From Amycolatopsis suaedae (GTDB lineage Bacteria > Actinomycetota > Actinomycetes > Mycobacteriales > Pseudonocardiaceae), in contig NZ_SFCC01000006.1 in assembly GCF_004214935.1 (NCBI RefSeq), positions 248,001-312,000 on the forward strand: a DNA stretch of 64,000 bases, given 5' to 3'. The notes beneath the pieces are model-generated. The model had not been told where the DNA came from. It saw only the letters and a list, made by a program, of their open reading frames with translations, and made no database searches. This document shows positions 42,147 through 49,777 of the stretch, in pieces. Positions within the stretch are counted from its first letter, which is position 1, and each line of letters starts with the position of its first letter. Position numbers and translations under genes: made by a program.

Positions 42147-43001
42147 ATGTTCTTGCAACGGTTGCAAGAAGTGGAGCTACCGTCGGGCCCACTGCGCTAC
42201 CACGACTCGGGCGACGGGCCGGTGCTCGTGTTCGTGCACGGCTACCTGGTCAACGCCGATCTCTGGCGCAAGCTGGTGCCGCTGCTGTCCGGGCAGTTCC
42301 GCTGCATCGCGCCGGACTGGCCGCTCGGCTCACACGCCGTGCCGATGCGACCCGGCGCGGACCTTTCCCCGCCGGGGATCGCCGGGATGATCACCGACCT
42401 GCTCGACGCGCTGGACCTGCACGACGTCACCCTGGTCGGCAACGACTCCGGCGGCGCCTACAGCCAGCTAGCCGCCGCGACCCGGCCGGAACGAATCGGC
42501 CGGCTGGTGCTGAACTCCTGCGAGACGCCATGGTGCACCTGGCCGCCGACCCATGGATCATTCGGCATCCTGAAAGCCGCGGCCAGGCACCCGCTGACAC
42601 ACCGGCTGCTCTACCAGCCACTGCGATCCCGGCTGACGTGGCGCTTGCCCAACACCTACGGCTGGCTCGCCAAGTATCCGATCGACGCCGAGGTGATGCG
42701 CGGCTACCTCCGCCCGGTGCTGACCGACGCTGCGATCCGCGCCGACGGGCGCAAGGCCATCGGCGCGGTCGACATCCGCTACGTCCGCGAGGCCGCCGAG
42801 CGGCTGCGCGGGTCCACGCTGCCGATGCTGTGTGCCTGGGCGGCCGACGACCACGTGTTCCCGCTGGCCAGCGCCCGCGAGTACGCGACGCTGCTGGGCG
42901 CCGACCTGCGCACGATCGGCGACTCCTACACCTACACCGCCGAGGATCAGCCGGAACGCACCGCCGGGGTACTGCGGGACTGGCTCAGCACGGCATCCTG
43001 A
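42147..43001 (+). CDS. Alpha/beta-fold hydrolase with Asp nucleophile elbow
   Basis: A 284-residue hydrolase. The oxyanion motif VFVHGYL and the nucleophile elbow LVGNDSGG (Asp about 100) suggest the haloalkane-dehalogenase/epoxide-hydrolase side of the fold rather than a serine hydrolase. The C-terminal region that should carry the catalytic His reads SYTYTAEDQPE with no His, so activity is uncertain. A downstream GTG at 42171 is an alternative start; in that case operator copy 2 would lie in the leader. The 3' end overlaps the convergent HxlR gene by 55 bp. Confidence 0.85.
   Translation: MFLQRLQEVELPSGPLRYHDSGDGPVLVFVHGYLVNADLWRKLVPLLSGQFRCIAPDWPLGSHAVPMRPGADLSPPGIAGMITDLLDALDLHDVTLVGNDSGGAYSQLAAATRPERIGRLVLNSCETPWCTWPPTHGSFGILKAAARHPLTHRLLYQPLRSRLTWRLPNTYGWLAKYPIDAEVMRGYLRPVLTDAAIRADGRKAIGAVDIRYVREAAERLRGSTLPMLCAWAADDHVFPLASAREYATLLGADLRTIGDSYTYTAEDQPERTAGVLRDWLSTAS
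42152..42168. promoter_or_regulatory. Operator copy 2 (TetR/hydrolase)
   Basis: CTTGCAACGGTTGCAAG is a perfect 8-bp inverted repeat around a central G, 42 bp from copy 1. It lies just inside or before the hydrolase coding start. Confidence 0.65.
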
Positions 43002-43303
43002 GCCCGCAGCACCTCGTCGCCGTGTTCGTCTGCCCACCGCCCGAGTGACTCGATCGGGCCCAACAGGCTCGCGCCGAGCGGGGTCAGCTCGTACCGGCCG
43101 GTGACGAGGCCGTTGAACTCGAGCCGCCGCAACGTCTCGGTCAGCACTTTCGCGCTGATGCCGCCGATCCGCGTGCGCAACCGGCTGTGCGAGACCGGCC
43201 CGGATCGCAACGCCCAAAGCACCACGCCGTTCCAGGTGTTGCTCAACAGATCGAGCGCGAGCCGCGCCCGGCAGTCCGCCAGTAGCTCATCTCCGGGAAC
43301 CAT
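42947..43303 (-). CDS. HxlR-family transcriptional regulator
   Basis: A 118-residue winged-helix regulator of the HxlR/MarR type: LLSNTWNGVVLWAL, then SRLRTRIGGISAKVLTETLR and GLVTGRYELTPLG. A Cys near the N-terminus (ADCRA) is at the position used for redox or aldehyde sensing in some members. Divergent from an F420-type reductase gene, its probable target (62-bp spacer). Its last 18 codons overlap the 3' end of the hydrolase gene on the other strand. Confidence 0.85.
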   Translation of the reverse strand: MVPGDELLADCRARLALDLLSNTWNGVVLWALRSGPVSHSRLRTRIGGISAKVLTETLRRLEFNGLVTGRYELTPLGASLLGPIESLGRWADEHGDEVLRAQDAVLSQSRSTPAVRSG

Positions 43304-43365
43304 CTGGTAACCACCGCCCTGCCTACCGTCGCTGACGTAGCCATCGAACCACGTCAGGAGACACG

Positions 43366-43956
43366 ATGCGGATAGGCATTCTCGGCACCGGCAACATGGC
43401 CGACGCCCTCGGCGGGCAGTGGGCGCGACGCGGCCACGACGTCACGATCGGCGGGCGCGACCCCGGCCGCGCGGCCGACCTCGCTCAGCGGATCGGCGCC
43501 CGGGCGGGCACGCTCGCGGAGGCCGCGGGCGCGGCCGACGTCGTGCTGCTCGCCGTACCGCACGCGGCACTGCGTTCCGTGCTGGCGGCCGTACCGCTCC
43601 AGGGTCGGGTGGTGATCGACTGCACGAATCCCGTGGAGCACGGGCGGCTCACGGACGACCGGATCTCGGTGGCCGACGCCGCGCCGGGGGCACGCGTCGT
43701 CAAGGCCTTCAACTTGTGTCACGTCGACGTCTGGCGGATGACCCCACCCGTGTTCGGCGGGCGGCCGCTGTCGGTTCCGCTGTGTGGTGACGCGGTCGAC
43801 GTGGTGGCTCCCCTGGTCGAGGACCTCGGCTGCCGGCCGGTCGACGCCGGTGGCCTGGACCGGATCGGACTGCTGGAGGCGACGGCGGCGTTCATGATCG
43901 GCCTGTGGTTCGCCGGCGAGGACGCGCAGGCGGTGCTCCCGCCGCTGCCTGCCTGA
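43366..43956 (+). CDS. NADPH:F420 oxidoreductase-like dinucleotide-binding reductase
   Basis: A 196-residue protein with an N-terminal Rossmann fold (MRIGILGTGNMADAL, then IGGRDPGRA for the NADP phosphate) and the conserved GARVVKAFNLCHVDVW of the F420-NADPH reductase-like family. It may move hydride between NADPH and F420 or act on a related substrate. AGGAG lies 8 nt before ATG 43366. Divergent from the HxlR gene, and its 3' end overlaps the convergent TetR gene by 65 bp. Confidence 0.82.
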   Translation: MRIGILGTGNMADALGGQWARRGHDVTIGGRDPGRAADLAQRIGARAGTLAEAAGAADVVLLAVPHAALRSVLAAVPLQGRVVIDCTNPVEHGRLTDDRISVADAAPGARVVKAFNLCHVDVWRMTPPVFGGRPLSVPLCGDAVDVVAPLVEDLGCRPVDAGGLDRIGLLEATAAFMIGLWFAGEDAQAVLPPLPA

Positions 43957-44530
43957 ACAGCGTGCTCAGGTGGGCGTCGAACGCGGCCAGCGCCTCCTCC
44001 GGCCCGAGCGAGCCGCTGGCCGCGAGACCGCCGAGGCCCTCGACCAGTGCGACGAGCCCGGTCGCACTCGCGTGCGGATCGAGGGTCCTCGAAGCCTCAC
44101 CGGCCGCCTGCGCCTGCCGGATCTGGCCCGCCACCACGTCCCGCAGCCGCTCGTGGCCCTCACGTAGCCGGGCGGCGATCGCCGGGCTACGGACCGCGTA
44201 GGCCTGGAACGCCAGCGCGACCCGCAGTTCGGCACGCCGCGGTTCGTCGAAGGGCAGTTGCTGGACGAGCAGCTCCCGCAGCATCGCGCCGGTCCCGCGT
44301 GCCGTCGACGCCTCCACGCGGGCCTGGACGCGTTCGCCGATCACGTCCAGCGCGAACAGCAGCATCTCCTCCTTCGTGCGGAAGTAGTGCTGCACCATCC
44401 CGGTCGTCACGCCGGCGGCCGCGGCGACGTGGCGCAGGCTGACGGCCTCGATTCCGTCGGTCGCCGCTACCTGGAACAGGGCGTCGGCGATCCGGGTGCG
44501 GCGCTCGTGGTGGTCGACCAGTTTCGGCAC
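43892..44530 (-). CDS. TetR-family regulator (divergent from P450)
   Basis: A 212-residue TetR protein with the helix-turn-helix VSLRHVAAAAGVTTGMVQHYF and a C-terminal domain of the TetR_C_6/PsrA-like kind. GTG at 44530 is the only in-frame start that keeps the full domain. An inverted repeat at 44574-44589 in the spacer to the divergent cytochrome P450 is a likely operator. Its last 21 codons overlap the reductase gene on the other strand. Confidence 0.87.
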   Translation of the reverse strand: MPKLVDHHERRTRIADALFQVAATDGIEAVSLRHVAAAAGVTTGMVQHYFRTKEEMLLFALDVIGERVQARVEASTARGTGAMLRELLVQQLPFDEPRRAELRVALAFQAYAVRSPAIAARLREGHERLRDVVAGQIRQAQAAGEASRTLDPHASATGLVALVEGLGGLAASGSLGPEEALAAFDAHLSTLFRQAAAGAPPARPRRRTTGRS

Positions 44531-44573
44531 CGTCCCATGGTTTCACATTGCGTCTGTAATGGACAAGCTGTTA

Positions 44574-44589
44574 CGTTACGACTGTAACG
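44574..44589. promoter_or_regulatory. Operator-like inverted repeat, TetR/P450 spacer
   Basis: CGTTAC-GACT-GTAACG is a perfect 6-bp inverted repeat with a 4-bp spacer, and further TGTAAT/GTTAC half-sites lie to its left. Confidence 0.55.
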
Positions 44590-44615
44590 CATAAAGTCCT
44601 GTGAGGTGACCGATC

Positions 44616-45833
44616 ATGCGAACCATGCCGTTCGAACGGCCCGATCCGCTGCGCCCGCCACCCGCCTACGCCGAGCTACGGGCACGGGAACCCGTCGCCA
44701 GGGTCCGTGCCGAGGACGGCTCGGCGGTCTGGCTGGTGACGTCCTACAACGCCGTGGTCGCCGTGCTCGGCGACGACCGGTTCGGCGTGAACCCGCCCGG
44801 CGGGGGCGGCGAGGGCACGCTGCTGCAGGACGGCGACGGCCACCGCCGGCTGCGCCGCCTGGTCGGTGGCGCCTTCACGCCCGGCCGGATCGAACAGCTG
44901 CGCCCCCGCGTCCGGCAACTGGCCGAGGAGCTGGCCGGGGCGCTGCCGCCGTCGGCCGACCTGGTGGCGGACTTCGCCGCCCCGCTGGCGATCGGCGTGA
45001 TCGCCGAGCTGCTCGGCGTCGACATCGCCGAACGCGATCGTTTCCGGAGCCTCGCCGACGCGGCCGGTTCGGCGGACTTCACCACCGGCGACGCTCAGGC
45101 GTGGCTGGCCTTCGCCGCCTACATCGACGAGCTCGTCGCCGCGAAACGCGAACGGCTCGGCGACGACCTCATCAGCACTTTGCTCCACAGTGGACTGGGC
45201 GATCATGAGCTGACCATCCTGGTGCTGTCGATCCTCGCCGCCGGTTACCTGACGGCCACCAACGCCATCGCGGTCGGCGCCGTCATGCTGCTCGCCGAGG
45301 GCAGGCTGGCGCCGCTGGCCACGGCGGGCGACGCGGAGGTGGCGGCGGTCGTCGAAGAAATCGTCCGGCTGCAGATCGGCGTGATCGGCGAGGTCTTCCC
45401 GCGGTGGGCGCGCGAGGACGTCGAACTGGCCGGGGTCACCATCCGGGCGGGCGAGCGGGTGTTGTGCAGGCTGGGCGCGGCCAACCGCGACCCGGGCCAC
45501 TTCGCCGATCCGGACGCCGTCGTGCCGGGGCGTGCCGACGGCAGGCACATCGCGTTCGGCAGGGGGCCGCACCACTGCCTCGGGGCCGCGCTGGCCCGGA
45601 TGGAAGTCGCCGTCGCGCTGCGGGTCCTGGCGGAGCTACCCGGCCTGTCGCTGAGCGGACCGGTCGCCGGCCTGGAGTGGAATCAGGGCAGCCTCGACGC
45701 GGGACCGGCCGCGGTGCCGGTGACCACCACGTCGACGGCGAGCCCGGCCACCAGTGCCAGCCCGGCGCCGGCCACGCCGGGCAACGCCGTGGTGGACGCC
45801 ACCGCGACAGCGGTCACCAGGACGACGACGTGA
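44616..45833 (+). CDS. Cytochrome P450 monooxygenase
   Basis: A 405-residue bacterial class-I P450. The ExxR motif is EEIVRL, and the heme ligand loop reads FGRGPHHCLG. In the I helix the usual acidic residue before Thr is Leu (AAGYLTATNAI), so oxygen activation may differ or the enzyme may not be a monooxygenase. The last 35 or so residues are a Thr/Ala/Ser-rich extension lying opposite the convergent flippase gene (151-bp overlap). GTGAGGTGA lies before ATG 44616. Redox partners are not nearby. Confidence 0.9.
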   Translation: MRTMPFERPDPLRPPPAYAELRAREPVARVRAEDGSAVWLVTSYNAVVAVLGDDRFGVNPPGGGGEGTLLQDGDGHRRLRRLVGGAFTPGRIEQLRPRVRQLAEELAGALPPSADLVADFAAPLAIGVIAELLGVDIAERDRFRSLADAAGSADFTTGDAQAWLAFAAYIDELVAAKRERLGDDLISTLLHSGLGDHELTILVLSILAAGYLTATNAIAVGAVMLLAEGRLAPLATAGDAEVAAVVEEIVRLQIGVIGEVFPRWAREDVELAGVTIRAGERVLCRLGAANRDPGHFADPDAVVPGRADGRHIAFGRGPHHCLGAALARMEVAVALRVLAELPGLSLSGPVAGLEWNQGSLDAGPAAVPVTTTSTASPATSASPAPATPGNAVVDATATAVTRTTT

Positions 45834-46924
45834 GCGGCGCTGGCGTAGACGAGCCGTGATGTCGCACCCGCGGCGATCAGCACGCCGTGTAACTGGGCTC
45901 GCAGCACCCAGAGCGCCGGCATGGCCAGCAGCACCGGGGCCCAGCGCAGTCCCAGCGTGGCCGGTCCCTCCGCGACGGCCAGCAGGTCGACCAGGTAGAC
46001 GCGCGCCAGGTCGCTGAACAACACTACGGCGAACGCCGCGGTGAAGCCCGCGGCCAGCCAGCCGGTGAGCCAGCGGACCGTGGCGGAACGGGGATGCTGC
46101 CGCAACTCGGCTCCGCTGACCGACTCCCAGTCCGTGGTCGGCGAGACGAACAGCATCGTCAGCTCGTACAACGCCGGCCAGACCACCAGCGACGGCAGCG
46201 GGTCGGCTGAGTGCGCGATGCCCACGGTGGTGACCAGCATCGGTACCATCGCCAGCAGCCGGGTCGACGACAGGTGCGCGTGCCTGCCGGCGAGCCACCG
46301 CAGTCGCCGGTCCGGCAGCGGCCGGGGCGTGGGCAGACGCCGGACGGCAGGCAGGAGCAGCACGGTCTCCAGCAACGCGCCCGCGGTCAGTGCCAGGCCG
46401 CCGGCCAGCGCGGCCCGTTCGGGGATCAGTGTTACCGCGACCCAGGCCAGTCCACCGGAACCGGCGATGCGGACCACCGCGGCCACGGTGATCGCCGCGG
46501 TCCGGCCCGCGACGATGCACCGGCCGTGCAGCAGCCTGCGCAGCGCTACGCCGAGCGGGTTGACGGCGAGGCCGAGCAGGCCGTCGCTGACGTGCCCGGC
46601 GAGGGTGGTGTCGAGTCCGAAGAGGACGGTCGGGACGGGGGTGAGCGCGAGTGTCAGCAGCACGGCCGTTCCGGCCAGGCCGGTGAGCCAGGACCAGCGG
46701 CGTAACCCGCCGTGTTCCGGTGCGGCGACGACCAGCGGGGTCAGCGCCAGCGCGGGGGTGTTGACCACGACCAGCAGCGAAAGGCACATCCCCATCGCGG
46801 CCAGTGCGCTGCCACCGTCGAGGCCGCGGGCGACGGCCGCGTAGACCAGCGGTATCTCGACGACGAGCATGGACGACCCGAGCGCGGTGGGCAGCCACCG
46901 GCGGAACAGCCGCGCGGTCGTCAT
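45683..46924 (-). CDS. Polytopic membrane protein, MATE/flippase-like
   Basis: A 413-residue protein with about 12 hydrophobic segments and an internal two-fold pattern resembling MOP-superfamily exporters (MATE or polysaccharide flippases). No specific family motif is recognised, so the cargo is unknown. Its ATG overlaps the stop of the preceding PPOX gene (ATGA), indicating co-translation. Its 3' end lies opposite the end of the P450 gene. Confidence 0.7.
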   Translation of the reverse strand: MTTARLFRRWLPTALGSSMLVVEIPLVYAAVARGLDGGSALAAMGMCLSLLVVVNTPALALTPLVVAAPEHGGLRRWSWLTGLAGTAVLLTLALTPVPTVLFGLDTTLAGHVSDGLLGLAVNPLGVALRRLLHGRCIVAGRTAAITVAAVVRIAGSGGLAWVAVTLIPERAALAGGLALTAGALLETVLLLPAVRRLPTPRPLPDRRLRWLAGRHAHLSSTRLLAMVPMLVTTVGIAHSADPLPSLVVWPALYELTMLFVSPTTDWESVSGAELRQHPRSATVRWLTGWLAAGFTAAFAVVLFSDLARVYLVDLLAVAEGPATLGLRWAPVLLAMPALWVLRAQLHGVLIAAGATSRLVYASAAHVVVLVTAVAVASTTALPGVAGAGLALVAGLAVDVVVTGTAAGPASRLP

Positions 46925-47310
46925 CCGTCCAGTGTGATCTCCAGACCGACCGCGCGCCCGCCGTTGCGCCGGACGGATCCCGCCAGCGTGACGAGCACGA
47001 AGAACCGGAACGCGTTGCCGTACTTGGCCGTCAGCGCACGTTTCGCGGTCCGCAGCTCCCGTCCCGTCAGCAGGCGTGCCGTGCCGGTACGCCAGGGCTG
47101 TGCCGGGTTGCCGTCGAAGTCGGAGCCGGCCACCTCCACGCGGGGATCGCGGCGGAGTCGCCGGACCTTGGCCGAACGGCCCGGCGTGTAGCCGTACCAG
47201 CGACCGTCGGCCGGTGCCAGCCAGATCGGGGTGGACACCGCGCTGCCGTCGCGGCGGAACGTACGCAGCGCGAAGAATCGGTCGCCGTTCGGATCATCGC
47301 GTCGGGCCAC
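46921..47310 (-). CDS. PPOX-class F420/FMN-dependent oxidoreductase
   Basis: A 129-residue split-barrel protein of the pyridoxamine-5'-phosphate oxidase-like class. Segments RTFRRDGSAVSTPIWLAPADGRWYG and RRDPRVEVAGSD match the deazaflavin-binding families. GTG at 47310 is chosen for its GGGAGG 6 nt upstream. It probably reduces a small molecule or stress product, and is coupled with the membrane exporter downstream and divergent from a TetR regulator with paired operators. Confidence 0.82.
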   Translation of the reverse strand: MARRDDPNGDRFFALRTFRRDGSAVSTPIWLAPADGRWYGYTPGRSAKVRRLRRDPRVEVAGSDFDGNPAQPWRTGTARLLTGRELRTAKRALTAKYGNAFRFFVLVTLAGSVRRNGGRAVGLEITLDG

Positions 47311-47321
47311 GGGCAGCCTCC

Positions 47322-47336
47322 CTATACGACGTATAG
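47322..47336. promoter_or_regulatory. Operator copy 1 (TetR/PPOX)
   Basis: CTATAC-GAC-GTATAG is a perfect palindrome 11 bp before the PPOX start. Confidence 0.7.
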
Positions 47337-47347
47337 TTCTGGCTGAA

Positions 47348-47362
47348 CTGTACACCGTATAG
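47348..47362. promoter_or_regulatory. Operator copy 2 (TetR/PPOX)
   Basis: CTGTAC-ACC-GTATAG matches copy 1 in 11 of 12 arm positions, 26 bp away, and overlaps the tetR -10 element at 47360-47365. Confidence 0.7.
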
Positions 47363-47365
47363 GGT
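47360..47365 (+). promoter_or_regulatory. -10 hexamer of the tetR gene (leaderless)
   Basis: TAGGGT ends 7 nt before the GTG at 47373; it shares bases with operator copy 2, so autorepression is expected. Confidence 0.5.
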
Positions 47366-47372
47366 CGGGATC

Positions 47373-47987
47373 GTGGTGCGCAGGGGACTGAGCCGGGACG
47401 CCGTGGTCGACCGGGCGATGGAACTCGCCGACGCCGAGGGACTGGACGCGGTCACCCTGCGCCGGGTGGCCGACCTGCTGGGCGTCACGCCGATGGCCCT
47501 CTACTGGCACTTCCGCGACAAGGACCAGCTGCTGTCCGCGCTGGCCGAACGCGTCCTCGGCTCGGTCGATCTCCCCGGCGACGTGGACGAGTGGACCGCC
47601 GGGCTTCGTGAACTGCTCTGGTCGGTCGTGCGGGTGCTGCGCCGGCATCGCTGGGCGACCGGCCTGCTCGCCGGCCGGATCGAACCGTCCGCGCCGCTGC
47701 TGCGTGTACTGGACGCGGTCCTGGGTGTACTCGACCGGGCGGGGTTTGCCCCCGAGCGGGCGGTCAGCGTCACGAGGCACGTCCTGCGGACCGTGATCGG
47801 GCTGGTGACCGACGAACCCGGTGGCACGCCGGCCCGCGGACTGCCGGAGGAGGTGTCGGCCCAGGAATACCCGTACCTGGTCGCGGCGGCGAAACCGCTG
47901 AGCGTGTGCGACGACCCGGAGGACTACTACGAGTTCGGCCTGGAGCTGGTCCTGGCCGGCGTCGTGGCGGTACGCCGCGAACCCTGA
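47373..47987 (+). CDS. TetR-family regulator (TetR_C type)
   Basis: A 204-residue protein whose helix-turn-helix VTLRRVADLLGVTPMALYWHF is close to classical tetracycline-repressor proteins. A helical effector domain follows. Divergent from the PPOX-exporter operon with two 15-bp palindromes in between, so it most likely controls that operon and itself, like TetR/TetA. The effector is unknown. Confidence 0.9.
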   Translation: MVRRGLSRDAVVDRAMELADAEGLDAVTLRRVADLLGVTPMALYWHFRDKDQLLSALAERVLGSVDLPGDVDEWTAGLRELLWSVVRVLRRHRWATGLLAGRIEPSAPLLRVLDAVLGVLDRAGFAPERAVSVTRHVLRTVIGLVTDEPGGTPARGLPEEVSAQEYPYLVAAAKPLSVCDDPEDYYEFGLELVLAGVVAVRREP

Positions 47988-48057
47988 CATTGGTCCAACG
48001 GCGTTGCCGTGCCGTGGGGCTTGAACCCGTCGCGAGGGCGTCTCGTGTGGAAAGCAC

Positions 48058-49380
48058 ATGAACGCACAGCAGAACTTCGCCGCGCTGGTCATGGACGACC
48101 TTCTGCCCAGCCGCATGCCCGACGTCCGGCTCATCCGCGACTACCTCGCCGACGGCTGCCCGCACGGTGATCCGCTCTGTTTCAGCTTCGGCGAGACGTG
48201 GAACCAGGTTCCGCCGGGACTGGTGGCCCACGTCGACGCGAACCGCCCGGCCGCGCACGGGTATCAGCTGTCCATGTACGGGCTGCCCGCGCTGCGCCGC
48301 GCGATCCTGGAGCACGTCGTCACCGGCCAGCGGGTGCCCGGCGCCGCCGTGCCGGGCAAGGACTTCCAGGTCGCGGCGACCTGGACCGGAACCCGCAGCG
48401 CGATGTTCGACTTCGGCCGCTACCTGCTCGACGAGGACCGCGGCGACAACCGGCAGCCGGTCGTGCTGGCGGCCGGGCCGAGCTGGGACTACGAGGGCGT
48501 GTTCGGCGCGCTGGGCTACCAGGTGCGGTACGGCGTGCTCGACCCTGCGGACGGGTTCCGGCCGGACGCCGCCGCATTTGGCAGGCTGGCCACCGAGATC
48601 GCCATGTCGGCGGACCAGAAACTGGCGCTCGTCGTGGTCAACACCCAGCACAACCCGACGGCGGTCAACTGGTCCCCGGAGTTCACCGGCACCCTGATCG
48701 ACCTGGCGCTGGCGACCGGCGCCGGATTGCTGCTCGACGACGCGTACTTCGCCGTTCACGACCCGGAGGTCGAGCCCACGTCGGCGCTAGCGCTGCTGCT
48801 GGAACGGCTGCCCGGCGCGCCGGCCGCGGCCGCGCGGCGATGGCTGTGCGTACGGTCGCTGGGCAAGCAGTTCCACTGCAACGGCTGGGGAATCGGCGCG
48901 CTCGTCGCCGCGCCGGACGTGCTGGACCTGCTGGTGAACCGGTACCGGCTGCACTCCGGCCTGATGTACGGCGGCGTGCACCAGGAGGCGATGGCGGGCT
49001 GGCTCGCCGACCCGGCGTCGGCGGCTTTCCTTGCCGTGCAACGGGTCGGCTACGCGGACAAGCGTCGTCAGGTGGACCGGCTGTTCCGGGAGCTGCTGGG
49101 GTTCCCGGACGGCGTGTACCCGGGGGAGTGCACGTCGTACCTGATGTTCGAACTGCCGAGGGCGTACGCCGAACTGCCCGACGGCTGCGAACGGTTCCGC
49201 GACGACTGCTTCGCCGAGACGGGTGTGTTGTTCGCACCGGCGTGGCCCTGGCCGTACTCGACGGGCGCGAAACCGTTGCCCGCCATGCGGATGTACCTCG
49301 GGCCGGAGCCGAGGCGGATCGACGAGGGGCTGGTTCGGCTGGCGCGCGCGGGTTTCCGCTACGACATGCCGGCGCGCTGA
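48058..49380 (+). CDS. Class I/II PLP-dependent aminotransferase
   Basis: A 440-residue fold-type I enzyme. NTQHNPTAVNW gives the conserved Asn, LLLDDAYFAVHD the Asp and Tyr, and SLGKQFHCNGWG the PLP Lys. A final Arg for the carboxylate is in AMRMYLG. The Arg that normally binds the PLP phosphate after the Lys is not at its usual spacing. GGAAAG lies before ATG 48058. The substrate is unknown; no biosynthetic cluster surrounds it. Its stop overlaps the 3' end of the MerR gene by 22 bp. Confidence 0.87.
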   Translation: MNAQQNFAALVMDDLLPSRMPDVRLIRDYLADGCPHGDPLCFSFGETWNQVPPGLVAHVDANRPAAHGYQLSMYGLPALRRAILEHVVTGQRVPGAAVPGKDFQVAATWTGTRSAMFDFGRYLLDEDRGDNRQPVVLAAGPSWDYEGVFGALGYQVRYGVLDPADGFRPDAAAFGRLATEIAMSADQKLALVVVNTQHNPTAVNWSPEFTGTLIDLALATGAGLLLDDAYFAVHDPEVEPTSALALLLERLPGAPAAAARRWLCVRSLGKQFHCNGWGIGALVAAPDVLDLLVNRYRLHSGLMYGGVHQEAMAGWLADPASAAFLAVQRVGYADKRRQVDRLFRELLGFPDGVYPGECTSYLMFELPRAYAELPDGCERFRDDCFAETGVLFAPAWPWPYSTGAKPLPAMRMYLGPEPRRIDEGLVRLARAGFRYDMPAR

Positions 49381-49727
49381 AGCGCGGCCGCCGCGAGTAC
49401 GCGGTCGACGATGTCGAGCGAGGTTCGTAGATCGGCGATCTGGCCGCGTAGGCGGTGGCGGGCCTGTTCGAGGTCTTCGGCCAGGCCCGCTGACGGAACG
49501 ACGTGGTCCTCGACTCCCGCCACACAGGGGAGCAGCTCAGCGATCCGGCTGCTGCGCAGCCCGGCGGAGTAGAAGAGCTGGATCTGCGTCACCGTGGCGA
49601 CATCACGCTCGGTGAACCGGCGGTAACCGTTCTCGTCGCGGTCGGGGCTGAGGAGGCCCTCCTCCTCGTAGTACCGCAGCGAACGCACGCTGACGCCGGC
49701 CCGCTGCGAGAGCTCACCGATTCGCAT
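49359..49727 (-). CDS. MerR-family transcriptional regulator
   Basis: A 122-residue regulator starting MRIGELSQRAGVSVRSLRYYEEEGLL, the MerR winged helix, followed by a dimerisation helix (EDLEQARHRLRGQIADLRTSL). No metal-binding Cys cluster, so it probably responds to an organic ligand or stress. ATG at 49727 is chosen because a TAGGGT -10 lies 7 nt upstream. Convergent with the aminotransferase gene. Confidence 0.9.
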   Translation of the reverse strand: MRIGELSQRAGVSVRSLRYYEEEGLLSPDRDENGYRRFTERDVATVTQIQLFYSAGLRSSRIAELLPCVAGVEDHVVPSAGLAEDLEQARHRLRGQIADLRTSLDIVDRVLAAAALQRAGMS

Positions 49728-49734
49728 GGCGGAC

Positions 49735-49740
49735 ACCCTA
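49735..49740 (-). promoter_or_regulatory. -10 hexamer of the merR gene (leaderless)
   Basis: On the minus strand TAGGGT ends 7 nt before the ATG at 49727. Confidence 0.5.
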
Positions 49741-49777
49741 GCCCGCACGCACCGTCCACATGCCCCAAACCGCGCGG

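Noticed and set aside
41493..49748. Natural-product biosynthetic cluster (P450, aminotransferase, exporter, regulators)
   Set aside because: There is no core synthase, and the genes are independent divergent regulator-target pairs rather than one operon.
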